This document shows positions 25,866-35,040 of a stretch of 62,526 nt of DNA, piece by piece (within the stretch, counting starts at the first letter, position 1; the number at the start of each line of letters is the position of its first letter). Origin of the DNA: an uncultured Bacteroidales bacterium (GTDB lineage: Bacteria > Bacteroidota > Bacteroidia > Bacteroidales > Muribaculaceae); the NCBI GenBank assembly GCA_945829225.1, contig CALZTY010000010.1, positions 1-62,526 on the forward strand. Reading direction: 5' to 3'. Position numbers and translations under genes: made by a program. The notes below the pieces were generated by a model. It did no database searches and was not told the origin of the DNA. It saw only the letters and a list, made by a program, of their open reading frames with translations.

Positions 25866-25897
25866 CAAAGTTACAAAATCCCCTATTTTCCACCAAA
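25866..25897 (-). promoter_or_regulatory. Promoter of the coaX operon
   Basis: Minus strand -7 TAACTTTG (25873-25866) and -33 TTTG (25897-25894), spacing 20 bp. Predicted start near 25862, about 5 nt before the coaX ATG (25857). Confidence 0.75.
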
Positions 25898-26082
25898 TCA
25901 ACCCCCAATTTTCAATATTAATTAACAACACGCGCCCGCGAAATCGACGAATAGAAGAAAGAAGAAAGCCCCCGGAGCACAAAAGTGAAGCATGTATTTG
26001 CAAATGCAAACAGGCGCTACACGCTCTATAATGCAATGTTAATAACTTTTTTGCTCATTTAGTGCATTTTTTGCTGTTTTCA

Positions 26083-26115
26083 TTTGTAAACTGCCATGAA
26101 AATTTACTAATTTTA
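26083..26115 (+). promoter_or_regulatory. Candidate promoter of the division/cell-wall operon
   Basis: -33 TTTG (26083-26086), 21 bp, then TAATTTTA (26108-26115), one mismatch to TAnnTTTG. Leader of about 27 nt to rsmH. The 288-bp region between coaX and rsmH contains no mraZ gene. Confidence 0.5.
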
Positions 26116-26145
26116 CAACCGAAAACGAAACAGCAAGCGACACAA

Positions 26146-27054
26146 ATGGAAGAAGAAGTATACCACATCCCGGCTCTACTGTCACAGACCATCCAAATGC
26201 TTGATATACAGGCATCGGGGACATATGTCGACGTCACCTATGGCGGCGGCGGTCACTCGCGTGCAATCATGGAGCATTTGGGAGCCGACGGGAGATTGGT
26301 AAGCTTCGACCAAGACGAAGACGCTGTAGCCGGCGCGATGAGCGACGAGCGATTTACAATGGTACACGGCAACTTCAAGTATCTGCGCAACTTCCTGAGA
26401 TTTCACAATATCGAAGCCGTCGACGGCATACTTGCCGACTTGGGAGTGTCGTTTCATCACTTTGACGATGCCACGCGAGGGTTCTCGTTCCGCGCCGATG
26501 CGCCGCTGGATATGCGCATGAACCGTCGCGGAGGCATAACTGCCGCCGACATCGTCAACACCTACAGCGAGGAGCAAATAGCGACGCTGATGCACCTCTA
26601 CGGCGAGGTGTCGCAGAGTCGGCGAGTGGCTCGCGCCATCGCCACGGCACGCTCCAAGGCACCCATCACCACCATAAACGGGCTATTGGAAGCCATCGAC
26701 AAGGTGGTGGACCCACGCAAGCGCAAAAAAGACCTGGCATGCATATTCCAGGCACTGCGCATCGAGGTAAACGGTGAATTGGACGCACTGCGCGCCTTCT
26801 TGAGCCAAAGCATCGACGCTCTGCGCCCCGGGGGACGCTTGGTAGTCATCACCTACCACTCGCTTGAGGACCGCCTGGTCAAGAATTTCATGCGCTCGGG
26901 CAACTTTGCCGGGGAGGTGACCACCGACCTATATGGCAGAGCCGAGACCCCGATGCGTCTCATCACATCCAAGGCAATCGTCGCCGACGAAGCCGAGGTA
27001 AATGCCAATCCACGTAGCCGCAGCGCCAAGTTGCGAGCCGCCCAAAAATTATAA
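26146..27054 (+). CDS. rsmH: 16S rRNA m4C1402 methyltransferase RsmH (MraW)
   Basis: Methylates N4 of C1402 of 16S rRNA with S-adenosylmethionine. The SAM-binding block is VDVTYGGGGHSRAIMEHL (about 28-45), with GILADLGVSFHHFDDATRGFSFRADAPLDMRM and VITYHSLEDRLVKNFM further along, all hallmarks of the family. 302 residues from the ATG at 26146. The frame is open upstream to 26062 but those residues are not conserved and lie in the promoter region. It heads the division cluster; ftsL begins 6 nt after its stop. Confidence 0.96.
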   Translation: MEEEVYHIPALLSQTIQMLDIQASGTYVDVTYGGGGHSRAIMEHLGADGRLVSFDQDEDAVAGAMSDERFTMVHGNFKYLRNFLRFHNIEAVDGILADLGVSFHHFDDATRGFSFRADAPLDMRMNRRGGITAADIVNTYSEEQIATLMHLYGEVSQSRRVARAIATARSKAPITTINGLLEAIDKVVDPRKRKKDLACIFQALRIEVNGELDALRAFLSQSIDALRPGGRLVVITYHSLEDRLVKNFMRSGNFAGEVTTDLYGRAETPMRLITSKAIVADEAEVNANPRSRSAKLRAAQKL

Positions 27055-27060
27055 GCCACC

Positions 27061-27390
27061 ATGTCAGCCGGGTCAAAAATCAAGAAACTGAAGCCGAGCG
27101 AGTTGATGGAAGGCATCCACGGAGGATGGTTCCGTCGCCACTTCGGTGCCGTACTAATTATCGTAATCTTGGCACTGAGTTACATCTCGGTGCGGTACGA
27201 CTGCGTGACAGCCATGGAGCAGATGCAAGCGCTGTCGCGGCGGCTCGAGGTGGTGCGCACCGACGTGCAGCGCGAGCGCTCAATGTACATGACCCGCACC
27301 TGCGAGTCGTCGATGCAGCAGATGGTGGACTCCCTGGGGCTGAATTTACAAATACAATCACAACCACCATATAAAATCTCTCTCCAATGA
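27061..27390 (+). CDS. ftsL: FtsL-like cell division protein
   Basis: 109 residues: a short cytosolic basic segment, one membrane helix (about 29-47, FGAVLIIVILALSYISV) and a periplasmic coiled-coil-like stretch (MEQMQALSRRLEVVRTDVQRERS). Size, topology and location between rsmH and ftsI fit FtsL, which with FtsQ and FtsB activates the FtsWI synthase. Sequence alone would be weak evidence; context decides. The stop overlaps the ftsI start (ATGA). Confidence 0.85.
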   Translation: MSAGSKIKKLKPSELMEGIHGGWFRRHFGAVLIIVILALSYISVRYDCVTAMEQMQALSRRLEVVRTDVQRERSMYMTRTCESSMQQMVDSLGLNLQIQSQPPYKISLQ

Positions 27391-29576
27391 CCAACAACGA
27401 CCCCAAGAACAAAACCGGGGCGGCACCCAAGAACAAATCACGCCGCTTGTATATCTACGGACGCTTCACCATCATTTCGCTGGGGATGTTGGCTATCGTG
27501 GTGGCATGCATTATCTTCCTGATTAACACCGCAGTAATTCACCAAGACGAATGGACAGCCAAGGGCGATATGACCCTCGCCGACTCCATCGTCATCAACC
27601 CCCTGCGCGGCGACATTCTCGCCGATGACGGGTCGATCATGGCGACCAACCTCAACTATTATATTGCGCGCATCGACTTCAGAGCCTCTCGTATCAACGA
27701 ATTGAAGTATATCGAAAGCCTCGACTCGCTCGCCGACACCCTGGCAGTGTACTATCCGCAGCGCACCCGCCAGGAGTGGCGCGACTACCTGTACAAGCCG
27801 ATGACCCAGCCCAAGAAAGACCGCTCGCGCAACTACACCATATTGAAATACATCTCGTGGGCAGAATTTGAGCGTCTGCGCAACTTCCCCTACTTCCGCC
27901 GCTCGCGCAATCCCAACCGCACCGGTCTCACCTACGAGCGCGTGTTGCGCCGCACATATCCCTACGGTGACATGGCACGACTGAGCATCGGACGCGTGGG
28001 ACAGACCTCCACCGACCCGCAAATACGCGGGCGCTCGGGCTTGGAGCAAGCCCTCGACTCGATACTCTATGGTGTGCCCGGCATCGCCAAGAAGGTACTC
28101 TTCACCCGCGGAGAGTCGTTCTGGACCACTCGCAAGCCCGTCGACGGCACCACCATCACCACAACCATCGACATCACCCTGCAAGACCTGCTGGAGCACG
28201 AATTGGGCAATATGCTCGTCGAATGTAATGCCGAATGGGGTAGCGCGATGATTATGGAGGTATCCACCGGCGACATCAAAGCCATCTGCAACCTCGACCG
28301 CGACACCATCACCCCGGGAGGCGGATATATCGAGGCGATGAACCATATCGTCATGGCATATGAGCCCGGCTCGGTAATCAAGATAGTGTCGATGCTCACC
28401 GCCCTGGAGGATGGCTACGTCAACCTCAACCAGACCTTCCCCATCGGGCGCACCTACTCGTATGCCGGGGGCAAGCCCATCCGCGACACCCACTCGCCGG
28501 CATATCTGCCCGTGAGCCGCTTCATCGAGTACTCCTCCAATATAGGCATGACCAAACTGATAGCACCGCGCTATGCCGGAGACCTCAACGGCTTCCGCGA
28601 GCGCCTGCGCAAAATCGGCTTCTTCGACCGCCTCAACACCGGCATGGCTGGCGAACGCCGCCCCTATTACCCCACCCTCGACCCCAAGGCGGGCGGGCAT
28701 GTGTCGCTCTCGCGCATGATATTCGGCTACTCCACCATGGTGCCGCCGCTGTACACCTGCGCCTTCTATAATGCTATCGCCAATAACGGCAAATTTGTGC
28801 GTCCGCGCTTGGTGAAAGAATTGCACCTGCCCGACGGGCGCGACTCGGTGATACCGGTAAGTTATGTGCGCGACTCCATCTGCTCGGCAGCCAATGCTGC
28901 CATACTGCGACAGATGATGCACGACGTGGTGTGGGGCGAGGGCGGCACCGCCAAGGTGCTACGCAACAAGACCGTCGAGATTGCCGGCAAGACCGGCACC
29001 GCGGGCATCGCCCTGGAGCGCCCCACGGGACCGGATGGCAAGCCCCTGCTGAACGTGCCCTTCAAGGGCGGATACCGCGAGGGACGCCACAACCGCGTGA
29101 CCTTCTGCGGCTTCTTCCCGTATGAAAATCCCATGTACACGTGCATCGTGGTCATCAGCGACCCCCAGGGCGCCAAGATGGGAGCCTCGTACACCAGCGG
29201 CACCGTGCTGCTCAACCTGGCGCTGAAGATGTACTCGCGCGGCATGTTGGGTAACTCGTCAAATATCAACGACATAGCCACCATAGCATCAATGCCTACC
29301 CTCTATGGTCATCACGACGCCGCGCGCGCCGGTATGCTCCACGAAGCATTGGGATTGTCGCGTGCCGGCATGATAAGCACCCCGACGAGCAACACCCCGG
29401 CAGGCACTATCCCCAATGTGATGGGCTTGGGTATCCGCGAGGCATTAGTGGTGCTGGAGCGCGCCGGATATATCGTCAATTTCTCGGGCACGGGCTATGT
29501 CACCTCGTGCCTCCCCGAGCCGGGTACACCCGCGGAGGCGGGCACCCGCGTCACCGTAACCCTGAGTCAACAATGA
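27387..29576 (+). CDS. ftsI: Division transpeptidase FtsI/PBP3 with C-terminal PASTA domain
   Basis: Cross-links septal peptidoglycan. Membrane helix about 27-48; dimerisation domain about 65-230; transpeptidase domain with SVIK (Ser329, Lys332), SSN (383-385) and KTGT (near 535). A single PASTA domain occupies about residues 665-729 (IPNVMGLGIREALVVLERAGYIVNF), common in Bacteroidota homologues. 729 residues. It overlaps ftsL by 4 bp and murE by 4 bp, so all three are translationally coupled. Confidence 0.96.
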   Translation: MTNNDPKNKTGAAPKNKSRRLYIYGRFTIISLGMLAIVVACIIFLINTAVIHQDEWTAKGDMTLADSIVINPLRGDILADDGSIMATNLNYYIARIDFRASRINELKYIESLDSLADTLAVYYPQRTRQEWRDYLYKPMTQPKKDRSRNYTILKYISWAEFERLRNFPYFRRSRNPNRTGLTYERVLRRTYPYGDMARLSIGRVGQTSTDPQIRGRSGLEQALDSILYGVPGIAKKVLFTRGESFWTTRKPVDGTTITTTIDITLQDLLEHELGNMLVECNAEWGSAMIMEVSTGDIKAICNLDRDTITPGGGYIEAMNHIVMAYEPGSVIKIVSMLTALEDGYVNLNQTFPIGRTYSYAGGKPIRDTHSPAYLPVSRFIEYSSNIGMTKLIAPRYAGDLNGFRERLRKIGFFDRLNTGMAGERRPYYPTLDPKAGGHVSLSRMIFGYSTMVPPLYTCAFYNAIANNGKFVRPRLVKELHLPDGRDSVIPVSYVRDSICSAANAAILRQMMHDVVWGEGGTAKVLRNKTVEIAGKTGTAGIALERPTGPDGKPLLNVPFKGGYREGRHNRVTFCGFFPYENPMYTCIVVISDPQGAKMGASYTSGTVLLNLALKMYSRGMLGNSSNINDIATIASMPTLYGHHDAARAGMLHEALGLSRAGMISTPTSNTPAGTIPNVMGLGIREALVVLERAGYIVNFSGTGYVTSCLPEPGTPAEAGTRVTVTLSQQ

Positions 29577-31057
29577 TAGAAGAAATGCATACACTGACAG
29601 CATTGACAGCCGCCATCGAGCCGCTGCAAGTGATAAATAATCGCGAGGAAGCCTTCACGGGCATCACCGCCGACAGCCGCGCTGTAGTGGGCGGCGGCAT
29701 CTTTGTCGCCGTGCCGGGCACGCGTGTCGACGGGCACGACTACATCGACCGCGCCATCGCCGCCGGTGCCGGCTGCGTGGTGTGCTCGCGCCTGCCCGAG
29801 CATCCGTCGCCCCAAGTGGTGTGGATACAAGTCGCCGACCCGGCAGTGGCGCTTGCCCAACTCGCCTCGGCATGGCACGGCTATCCCAGCCGCCACCTCA
29901 CCCTGGTGGGCGTCACCGGCACCAATGGCAAGACCACCATCGCCACACTGCTATATGAGTTGGCACGCCTTACCGGACACCGCGCCGGGCTGCTGTCGAC
30001 CGTGGTCAACAAGGTCAACGACAGCGAGGTGCCTGCCACACACACCACTCCCGACCCGCTCGAACTCAACGCCTTGCTGGCGCGTATGGTAGCCGAGGGC
30101 TGCACCTTCGCCGCCATGGAGGTGTCGTCACACGCCGCCGCTCAGCACCGCATCGCTGCCCTCGACTTCGACGGCGCTATATTCACCAACCTCACACGCG
30201 ACCACCTCGACTATCACGGCACCGTCGCCAACTATCTGCGAGCCAAGCAGTCGTTCTTCGACGCGCTCAAGCCCGAGGCGTGGGCGCTCACCAATGCCGA
30301 CGACCGCAACGGCGCGATAATGCTGCAAAATACCCGCGCCTCGCGCCACAGCTACTCGGTGCGCGGCATCGCCGACTACTGCGGGCGCGTCGTTGAGAAC
30401 CGCCTCGACGGTATGCTCATAGCATTTGACGGCACCGAGGTGGAGACCCGCTTTGCCGGGCAATTCAATGCCTCCAACCTCACCGCCGTGTATGGAGCGG
30501 GTTGCCTGCTGGGCATCGAGCGCACCACGCTGCTCACCGCCATGTCGCAGTTGGTGCCCGTGGCAGGGCGTTTCCAGCCCTTCACCTCGGCAGACGGTGT
30601 GACCGCCATCGTCGACTATGCCCACACGCCCGACGCGCTGGTGAATGTGCTCGACACCATCAACGATATCACGCGTCGGCGCCAGCCACAGCCCGGCGTC
30701 ATCGCCGTGGTAGGCTGCGGAGGCGACCGCGACAGCGGCAAGCGCCCCATCATGGCTGCCGAAGCCGCTCGGCGCTGCACTCGCCTGGTGCTCACCAGCG
30801 ATAACCCTCGCAGCGAAGACCCCGATGCCATCATCGATCAAATGAAAGCCGGGCTCGATGCCGAGGCACTCGCACGCACCACCACAATCACCGACCGCCA
30901 CCGCGCCATCGCCACCGCTATCGCCCAGGCACAGCCCGGCGATGTGGTCCTCGTCGCCGGCAAGGGGCACGAGACTTATCAAATCATCGGCGGACAGACT
31001 CACCACTTCGACGACCGCGAGGAAGTGGCAGCCGCCCTCAGTCAACGCACTATCTAA
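29573..31057 (+). CDS. murE: UDP-MurNAc-tripeptide synthetase
   Basis: Adds the third amino acid to UDP-MurNAc-L-Ala-D-Glu. The ATP loop GVTGTNGKTT lies at about 113-122. The DNPRSEDPDAI motif near residue 410 is the signature of the meso-diaminopimelate-specific enzymes, so DAP-type peptidoglycan is expected. 494 residues from the ATG at 29573, which overlaps the ftsI stop as ATGA. The longer frame from 29507 would sit inside the PASTA coding region and is rejected. Confidence 0.96.
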   Translation: MIEEMHTLTALTAAIEPLQVINNREEAFTGITADSRAVVGGGIFVAVPGTRVDGHDYIDRAIAAGAGCVVCSRLPEHPSPQVVWIQVADPAVALAQLASAWHGYPSRHLTLVGVTGTNGKTTIATLLYELARLTGHRAGLLSTVVNKVNDSEVPATHTTPDPLELNALLARMVAEGCTFAAMEVSSHAAAQHRIAALDFDGAIFTNLTRDHLDYHGTVANYLRAKQSFFDALKPEAWALTNADDRNGAIMLQNTRASRHSYSVRGIADYCGRVVENRLDGMLIAFDGTEVETRFAGQFNASNLTAVYGAGCLLGIERTTLLTAMSQLVPVAGRFQPFTSADGVTAIVDYAHTPDALVNVLDTINDITRRRQPQPGVIAVVGCGGDRDSGKRPIMAAEAARRCTRLVLTSDNPRSEDPDAIIDQMKAGLDAEALARTTTITDRHRAIATAIAQAQPGDVVLVAGKGHETYQIIGGQTHHFDDREEVAAALSQRTI

Positions 31058-31072
31058 CACTTACTTATCGCT

Positions 31073-32326
31073 ATGTTATATCACCTCTTTGATGCCATAC
31101 AGGACTTGGACCTCCCCGGCAACCGACTGTGGACCTATATCACCTTCCGCTCGGGTGTAGCCTTTGTGCTCGCCATGCTCGGCGCCATATTTGTAGGCAA
31201 AAAAATCATCCGGCGCCTGCAACTGATGCAGGTGGGCGAGGTTATCCGCAATCTCGACCTCGAAGGACAGACCAAGAAGACCGGCACCCCCACCATGGGC
31301 GGCGTCATCATCATCCTGTCAATCATCGTGCCCTGCCTGTTGGTGGGCAACCTCACCAATGTGTATATGTTGCTGATGCTCGGCGCCACTCTGTGGCTCG
31401 GCACCATCGGCTTCCTCGACGACTATATGAAACTCAAGTACCACAACAAAGATGGTATCAAGGGCAAGTATAAAATCTTCGGGCAAGTGGGCATCGCCGT
31501 CATCCTCGCCGTCACCATGTATCTCAATCCCGACATGGTGATAGTGCAGAACCACGAGGTGATATCCTCCACTACCGAGATGGTCGAGGATGTGGTGTAC
31601 TCCACCGATGTCACCAAGAGCCCCGAGACCACTCTGCCGTTCATCAAGAACAACAACTTCGACTACTCGTGGCTCACCTCGTGGATGGGCAACGATGCCG
31701 CCGAAATCGGTGGATGGGTGGTGTTCCTGCTCATCGCCATCTTCCTGGTCACCGCCACATCAAACGGTGCCAACCTCAATGACGGACTCGATGGCATGAC
31801 CTCGGGTCTCTCGGCAATCGCCGCCGTCGCCCTCGCCATCATGGCATACCTCGGAGGCAACATCGTCTACTCGGCATACCTTAATATAATGTATATCCCG
31901 GGAAGCGAGGAATTGGTGGTGTATATGTCGGCATTCATCGGCGCCCTCATCGGCTTCCTGTGGTACAATTCCTACCCGGCACAGGTGTTCATGGGCGACA
32001 CCGGGTCGCTCACCCTGGGCGGCATCATCGCCGTATTTGCCATCCTCATCCACAAGGAGTTGCTCCTGCCCATCCTCTGCGCCCTGTTCTACATCGAGGA
32101 CCTCTCGGTGATGCTCCAGGTGCTATATTACAAGAAAACCGGCGGCAAGCGCATCTTCAAGATGGCGCCCCTGCACCACCACTTCCAGAAAGCCGGCAAT
32201 GCCGGCATCGATGCCCTCATCCAGCGCCCCTTGGCTCCTATTCCCGAGGCTAAAATCGTAACCCGATTCTGGATTATCGGCATCATTCTCGCTGTAGTAA
32301 CCTTTGTAACCCTAAAAATCAGATAA
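31073..32326 (+). CDS. mraY: Phospho-MurNAc-pentapeptide translocase
   Basis: Transfers phospho-MurNAc-pentapeptide to undecaprenyl phosphate to form lipid I. Polytopic, about ten helices. Conserved motifs: TKKTGTPTMGG, LDDYMKLKYHNKDG, NLNDGLDGMTSG, FMGDTGSLTLGG and APLHHHFQKAG. At 417 residues it exceeds E. coli MraY because of an insertion of roughly 60 residues (about 145-210, VISSTTEMVEDVVYSTDV...), which, as I recall, is usual in Bacteroidota. Confidence 0.96.
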   Translation: MLYHLFDAIQDLDLPGNRLWTYITFRSGVAFVLAMLGAIFVGKKIIRRLQLMQVGEVIRNLDLEGQTKKTGTPTMGGVIIILSIIVPCLLVGNLTNVYMLLMLGATLWLGTIGFLDDYMKLKYHNKDGIKGKYKIFGQVGIAVILAVTMYLNPDMVIVQNHEVISSTTEMVEDVVYSTDVTKSPETTLPFIKNNNFDYSWLTSWMGNDAAEIGGWVVFLLIAIFLVTATSNGANLNDGLDGMTSGLSAIAAVALAIMAYLGGNIVYSAYLNIMYIPGSEELVVYMSAFIGALIGFLWYNSYPAQVFMGDTGSLTLGGIIAVFAILIHKELLLPILCALFYIEDLSVMLQVLYYKKTGGKRIFKMAPLHHHFQKAGNAGIDALIQRPLAPIPEAKIVTRFWIIGIILAVVTFVTLKIR

Positions 32327-32328
32327 TT

Positions 32329-33678
32329 ATGTCAATAACCAAGCGCATGGTCATCCTCGGTGGCGGTGAGAGTGGCGTCGGTGCCGCCATCCTCGCCAAA
32401 GACCGCGGATACGACGTCTTCCTCAGCGACTGCGGGACCATCGCACCCCGATACATCGAGACCCTGCAACGCGAGGGCATCGCCTATGAGCAGGGTCACC
32501 ACACAGCCCAACTCATCCTCAACGCCGACGAGGTGGTGAAGAGCCCCGGCATTCCCCTCACCGCTCCCATGGTGGCTCAACTCGCCGCCCAAGGTACCCC
32601 GATAATCAGCGAAATCGAATTTGCCGGGCGATACACCGATGCCAAGATGGTGTGCATCACCGGCTCCAACGGCAAGACCACGACCACCACGCTCATCCAC
32701 CACATATTGGTGCGCGCGGGCATCGACGCCTCGGTCGCCGGCAATATCGGCAAATCCCTCGCCCTACAAGTTGCTCGCGAGCCCCACAAGGTGTATGTCA
32801 TCGAGTTGAGCAGTTTCCAGTTGGACAATATGTATGACTTCCGCGCCAACATCGCCGTGCTGCTCAATATCACCCCCGACCACCTCGACCGCTACGACTA
32901 CAAGATGCAGAACTATGTGAATGCCAAATTCCGCATCTTGCAGAATATGACCCCGTGCGATGCCTTTATTTACTGGCAAGACGACCCCGTGGTGAGCGCC
33001 CAACTCGCCCGCCTGCGTGTCGACGCGCAGATTTACCCTCTCGCCGAGCATCGCGAGGAGAATACCGCCGCCTACATCGATGCCGAGGACAATATCATCA
33101 TCAATACCCCCGGCACCTCGATGACCATGCCTCGCGCCGACCTCGCCCTGCACGGGCTCCACAATGTATACAACTCCCTCGCCGCGGGCTTGAGCGCCTG
33201 CTTGCTCAATGTGGGCAGCGATGCCATACGCTCGGCGCTTGCCGACTTCCGCGGTGTCGAGCATCGCCTCGAGCCTGTCGCCACCATCGACGGCGTGGAG
33301 TGGATTAACGACTCCAAAGCCACCAATGTCGACTCCTGCTGGTATGCCCTGGAGTCGATGACGCGCCCGACTGTCCTCATCCTCGGCGGCAAGGACAAGG
33401 GCAACGACTACAGCGAAATCCTCCCCTTGGTCAAGGCTAAAGTGAAAGCCATCGTCGCCATGGGCAAGGACAATGCCAAGATTGTCGACTTCTTCACCGC
33501 CGTGGGCATCAGTGTCACCGACACCCATTCGATCGGTGATGCCATCGACGCATGCCGCGCCCTCGCCGGCGAGGGCGACACCGTACTGCTGTCGCCTTGC
33601 TGCGCATCATTCGACCTGTTCAGCAGTTACGAGGACCGCGGACGCCAATTCAAGGCTTTAGTAAACGCTCTCAAATAA
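32329..33678 (+). CDS. murD: UDP-MurNAc-L-Ala:D-glutamate ligase
   Basis: Adds D-glutamate to UDP-MurNAc-L-alanine. Rossmann-like start MVILGGGESGVGAAIL (7-22), ATP loop TGSNGKTTTT (111-120), the Mur ligase motif NITPDHLDRY, and the C-terminal domain beginning FRGVEHRLEPVATIDGVEWINDSKATN. 449 residues, normal length. It starts 2 nt after mraY. Confidence 0.96.
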   Translation: MSITKRMVILGGGESGVGAAILAKDRGYDVFLSDCGTIAPRYIETLQREGIAYEQGHHTAQLILNADEVVKSPGIPLTAPMVAQLAAQGTPIISEIEFAGRYTDAKMVCITGSNGKTTTTTLIHHILVRAGIDASVAGNIGKSLALQVAREPHKVYVIELSSFQLDNMYDFRANIAVLLNITPDHLDRYDYKMQNYVNAKFRILQNMTPCDAFIYWQDDPVVSAQLARLRVDAQIYPLAEHREENTAAYIDAEDNIIINTPGTSMTMPRADLALHGLHNVYNSLAAGLSACLLNVGSDAIRSALADFRGVEHRLEPVATIDGVEWINDSKATNVDSCWYALESMTRPTVLILGGKDKGNDYSEILPLVKAKVKAIVAMGKDNAKIVDFFTAVGISVTDTHSIGDAIDACRALAGEGDTVLLSPCCASFDLFSSYEDRGRQFKALVNALK

Positions 33679-33700
33679 ACCATCAATCCCTCTCCACATC

Positions 33701-35020
33701 ATGAAGGAAGAACAAGCTACCCCTACCCCCGCCCCCGAGCAAGACAAAAAAGTGGATAACGGGCATCCCGACCCCTACATCTGGGGCTCCTACCTTGCCT
33801 TGCTTGCCGTGTCGATCATCGAGTTGTTCAGCGCCTCGTCACAGGAGGTGCACGTGGGCGACATCTATGGTCCTATCATCCGCCATGCTATGTTCCTGGG
33901 CATGGGCTTGATAATTATGCTGGTGCTGCAACGCACCCACTTCACCAAGTTGTACTATGCCATTCCGGCATTTGTGCTCGTCTCCATCGGCTTGATGACG
34001 CTGGTGCTCATCTGTGGCACCAAAATCAATGGCGTGAAACGCGCCTTGGAGTTCGGTCCGATAATGCTGCTACCTGCCGAATTCTTGAAATTGTCGGTAG
34101 CCCTGGGCATCGCGTGGATACTGAGCCGCTCCCAGATCAAGGGCAAGCGCGATGTGACCACTCAGGGCGTGATCGCCTGCGTGATATTGGTGCTCGTGTC
34201 TTCGGGCTTGCTTATCAATCAAGGGCTTAGCAACACCATCCTCATCGTGGGCACATCCTTTGTGATGATGCTGGTGGGTGGCGTATCATGGCGCAAACTG
34301 GGCATCGTGGCTCTGGTATATGCGACCCTGGGCGGACTCTTCTTCGGCATCAAGATGATGGCGCACAAGGAGGTGGAAGCCACACCCGAGCAAATCGAAC
34401 TGGCGCGTATCAATCAGACCGATGTGAGGGCTGTGAGTAAAGACCGCTCGGTGACATGGAGCAACCGCTTGTCGCGCCACTTCCGCCTCAACAAATATGC
34501 CGACCCTATCACCGACGAGAACAAGCAAGAGCAACTGAGTTACATAGCGCAAGCGCGTGGCGGACTCACCGGCGTGGGCATCGGCAACTCGCGCGAGAAT
34601 GCTCGTCTGCCCCTCGCCTTCTCCGACTACATATATGCCATTATCGTCGAGGAATTAGGCGTGATAATCGCCATCGGCGTGTTGTTGCTATATATGTTCT
34701 TGATGGGGCGTGCCGGGCGGCTTGCGATGGAGTTCAAGCACACCCTGCCATGCCTGCTGGTCTTCGGCTGCGCCTTGGTCATCTGCTTGCAAGCCCTCTT
34801 CCACATATGCATCGTGGTGGGCGTGTTCCCCGTGTCGGGACAGCCGTTACCACTAATCTCCAAGGGTGGCACCTCGGTATTATCCACGTCAATCGCCTTG
34901 GGCGTCATGCTCTCGGCATCGCGCTGGGCAGCCCGCAGCAAGGATAGCGAGGTGGCTCGTCACGAACTCAACGTACTGCCCGAGGAAATTGCCAACGAGA
35001 ACCCTGTCAACATCAGATAA
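33701..35020 (+). CDS. ftsW: Septal peptidoglycan polymerase FtsW
   Basis: SEDS-family glycosyltransferase working with FtsI. About ten membrane helices after a short Pro/Glu/Lys-rich cytosolic N-terminus. A large extracytoplasmic loop (about 225-285) precedes the conserved QARGGLTGVGIGNSREN segment. C-terminal VFPVSGQPLPLISKGGTS is the SEDS signature. 439 residues. Context between murD and murG distinguishes it from RodA. Confidence 0.94.
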   Translation: MKEEQATPTPAPEQDKKVDNGHPDPYIWGSYLALLAVSIIELFSASSQEVHVGDIYGPIIRHAMFLGMGLIIMLVLQRTHFTKLYYAIPAFVLVSIGLMTLVLICGTKINGVKRALEFGPIMLLPAEFLKLSVALGIAWILSRSQIKGKRDVTTQGVIACVILVLVSSGLLINQGLSNTILIVGTSFVMMLVGGVSWRKLGIVALVYATLGGLFFGIKMMAHKEVEATPEQIELARINQTDVRAVSKDRSVTWSNRLSRHFRLNKYADPITDENKQEQLSYIAQARGGLTGVGIGNSRENARLPLAFSDYIYAIIVEELGVIIAIGVLLLYMFLMGRAGRLAMEFKHTLPCLLVFGCALVICLQALFHICIVVGVFPVSGQPLPLISKGGTSVLSTSIALGVMLSASRWAARSKDSEVARHELNVLPEEIANENPVNIR

Positions 35021-35040
35021 CACATTATTATATATAAGAT

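Noticed and set aside
27438..28922. Minus-strand open frame of 494 codons inside ftsI
   Set aside because: Antisense shadow of a clear transpeptidase gene; no recognisable domain and no promoter.
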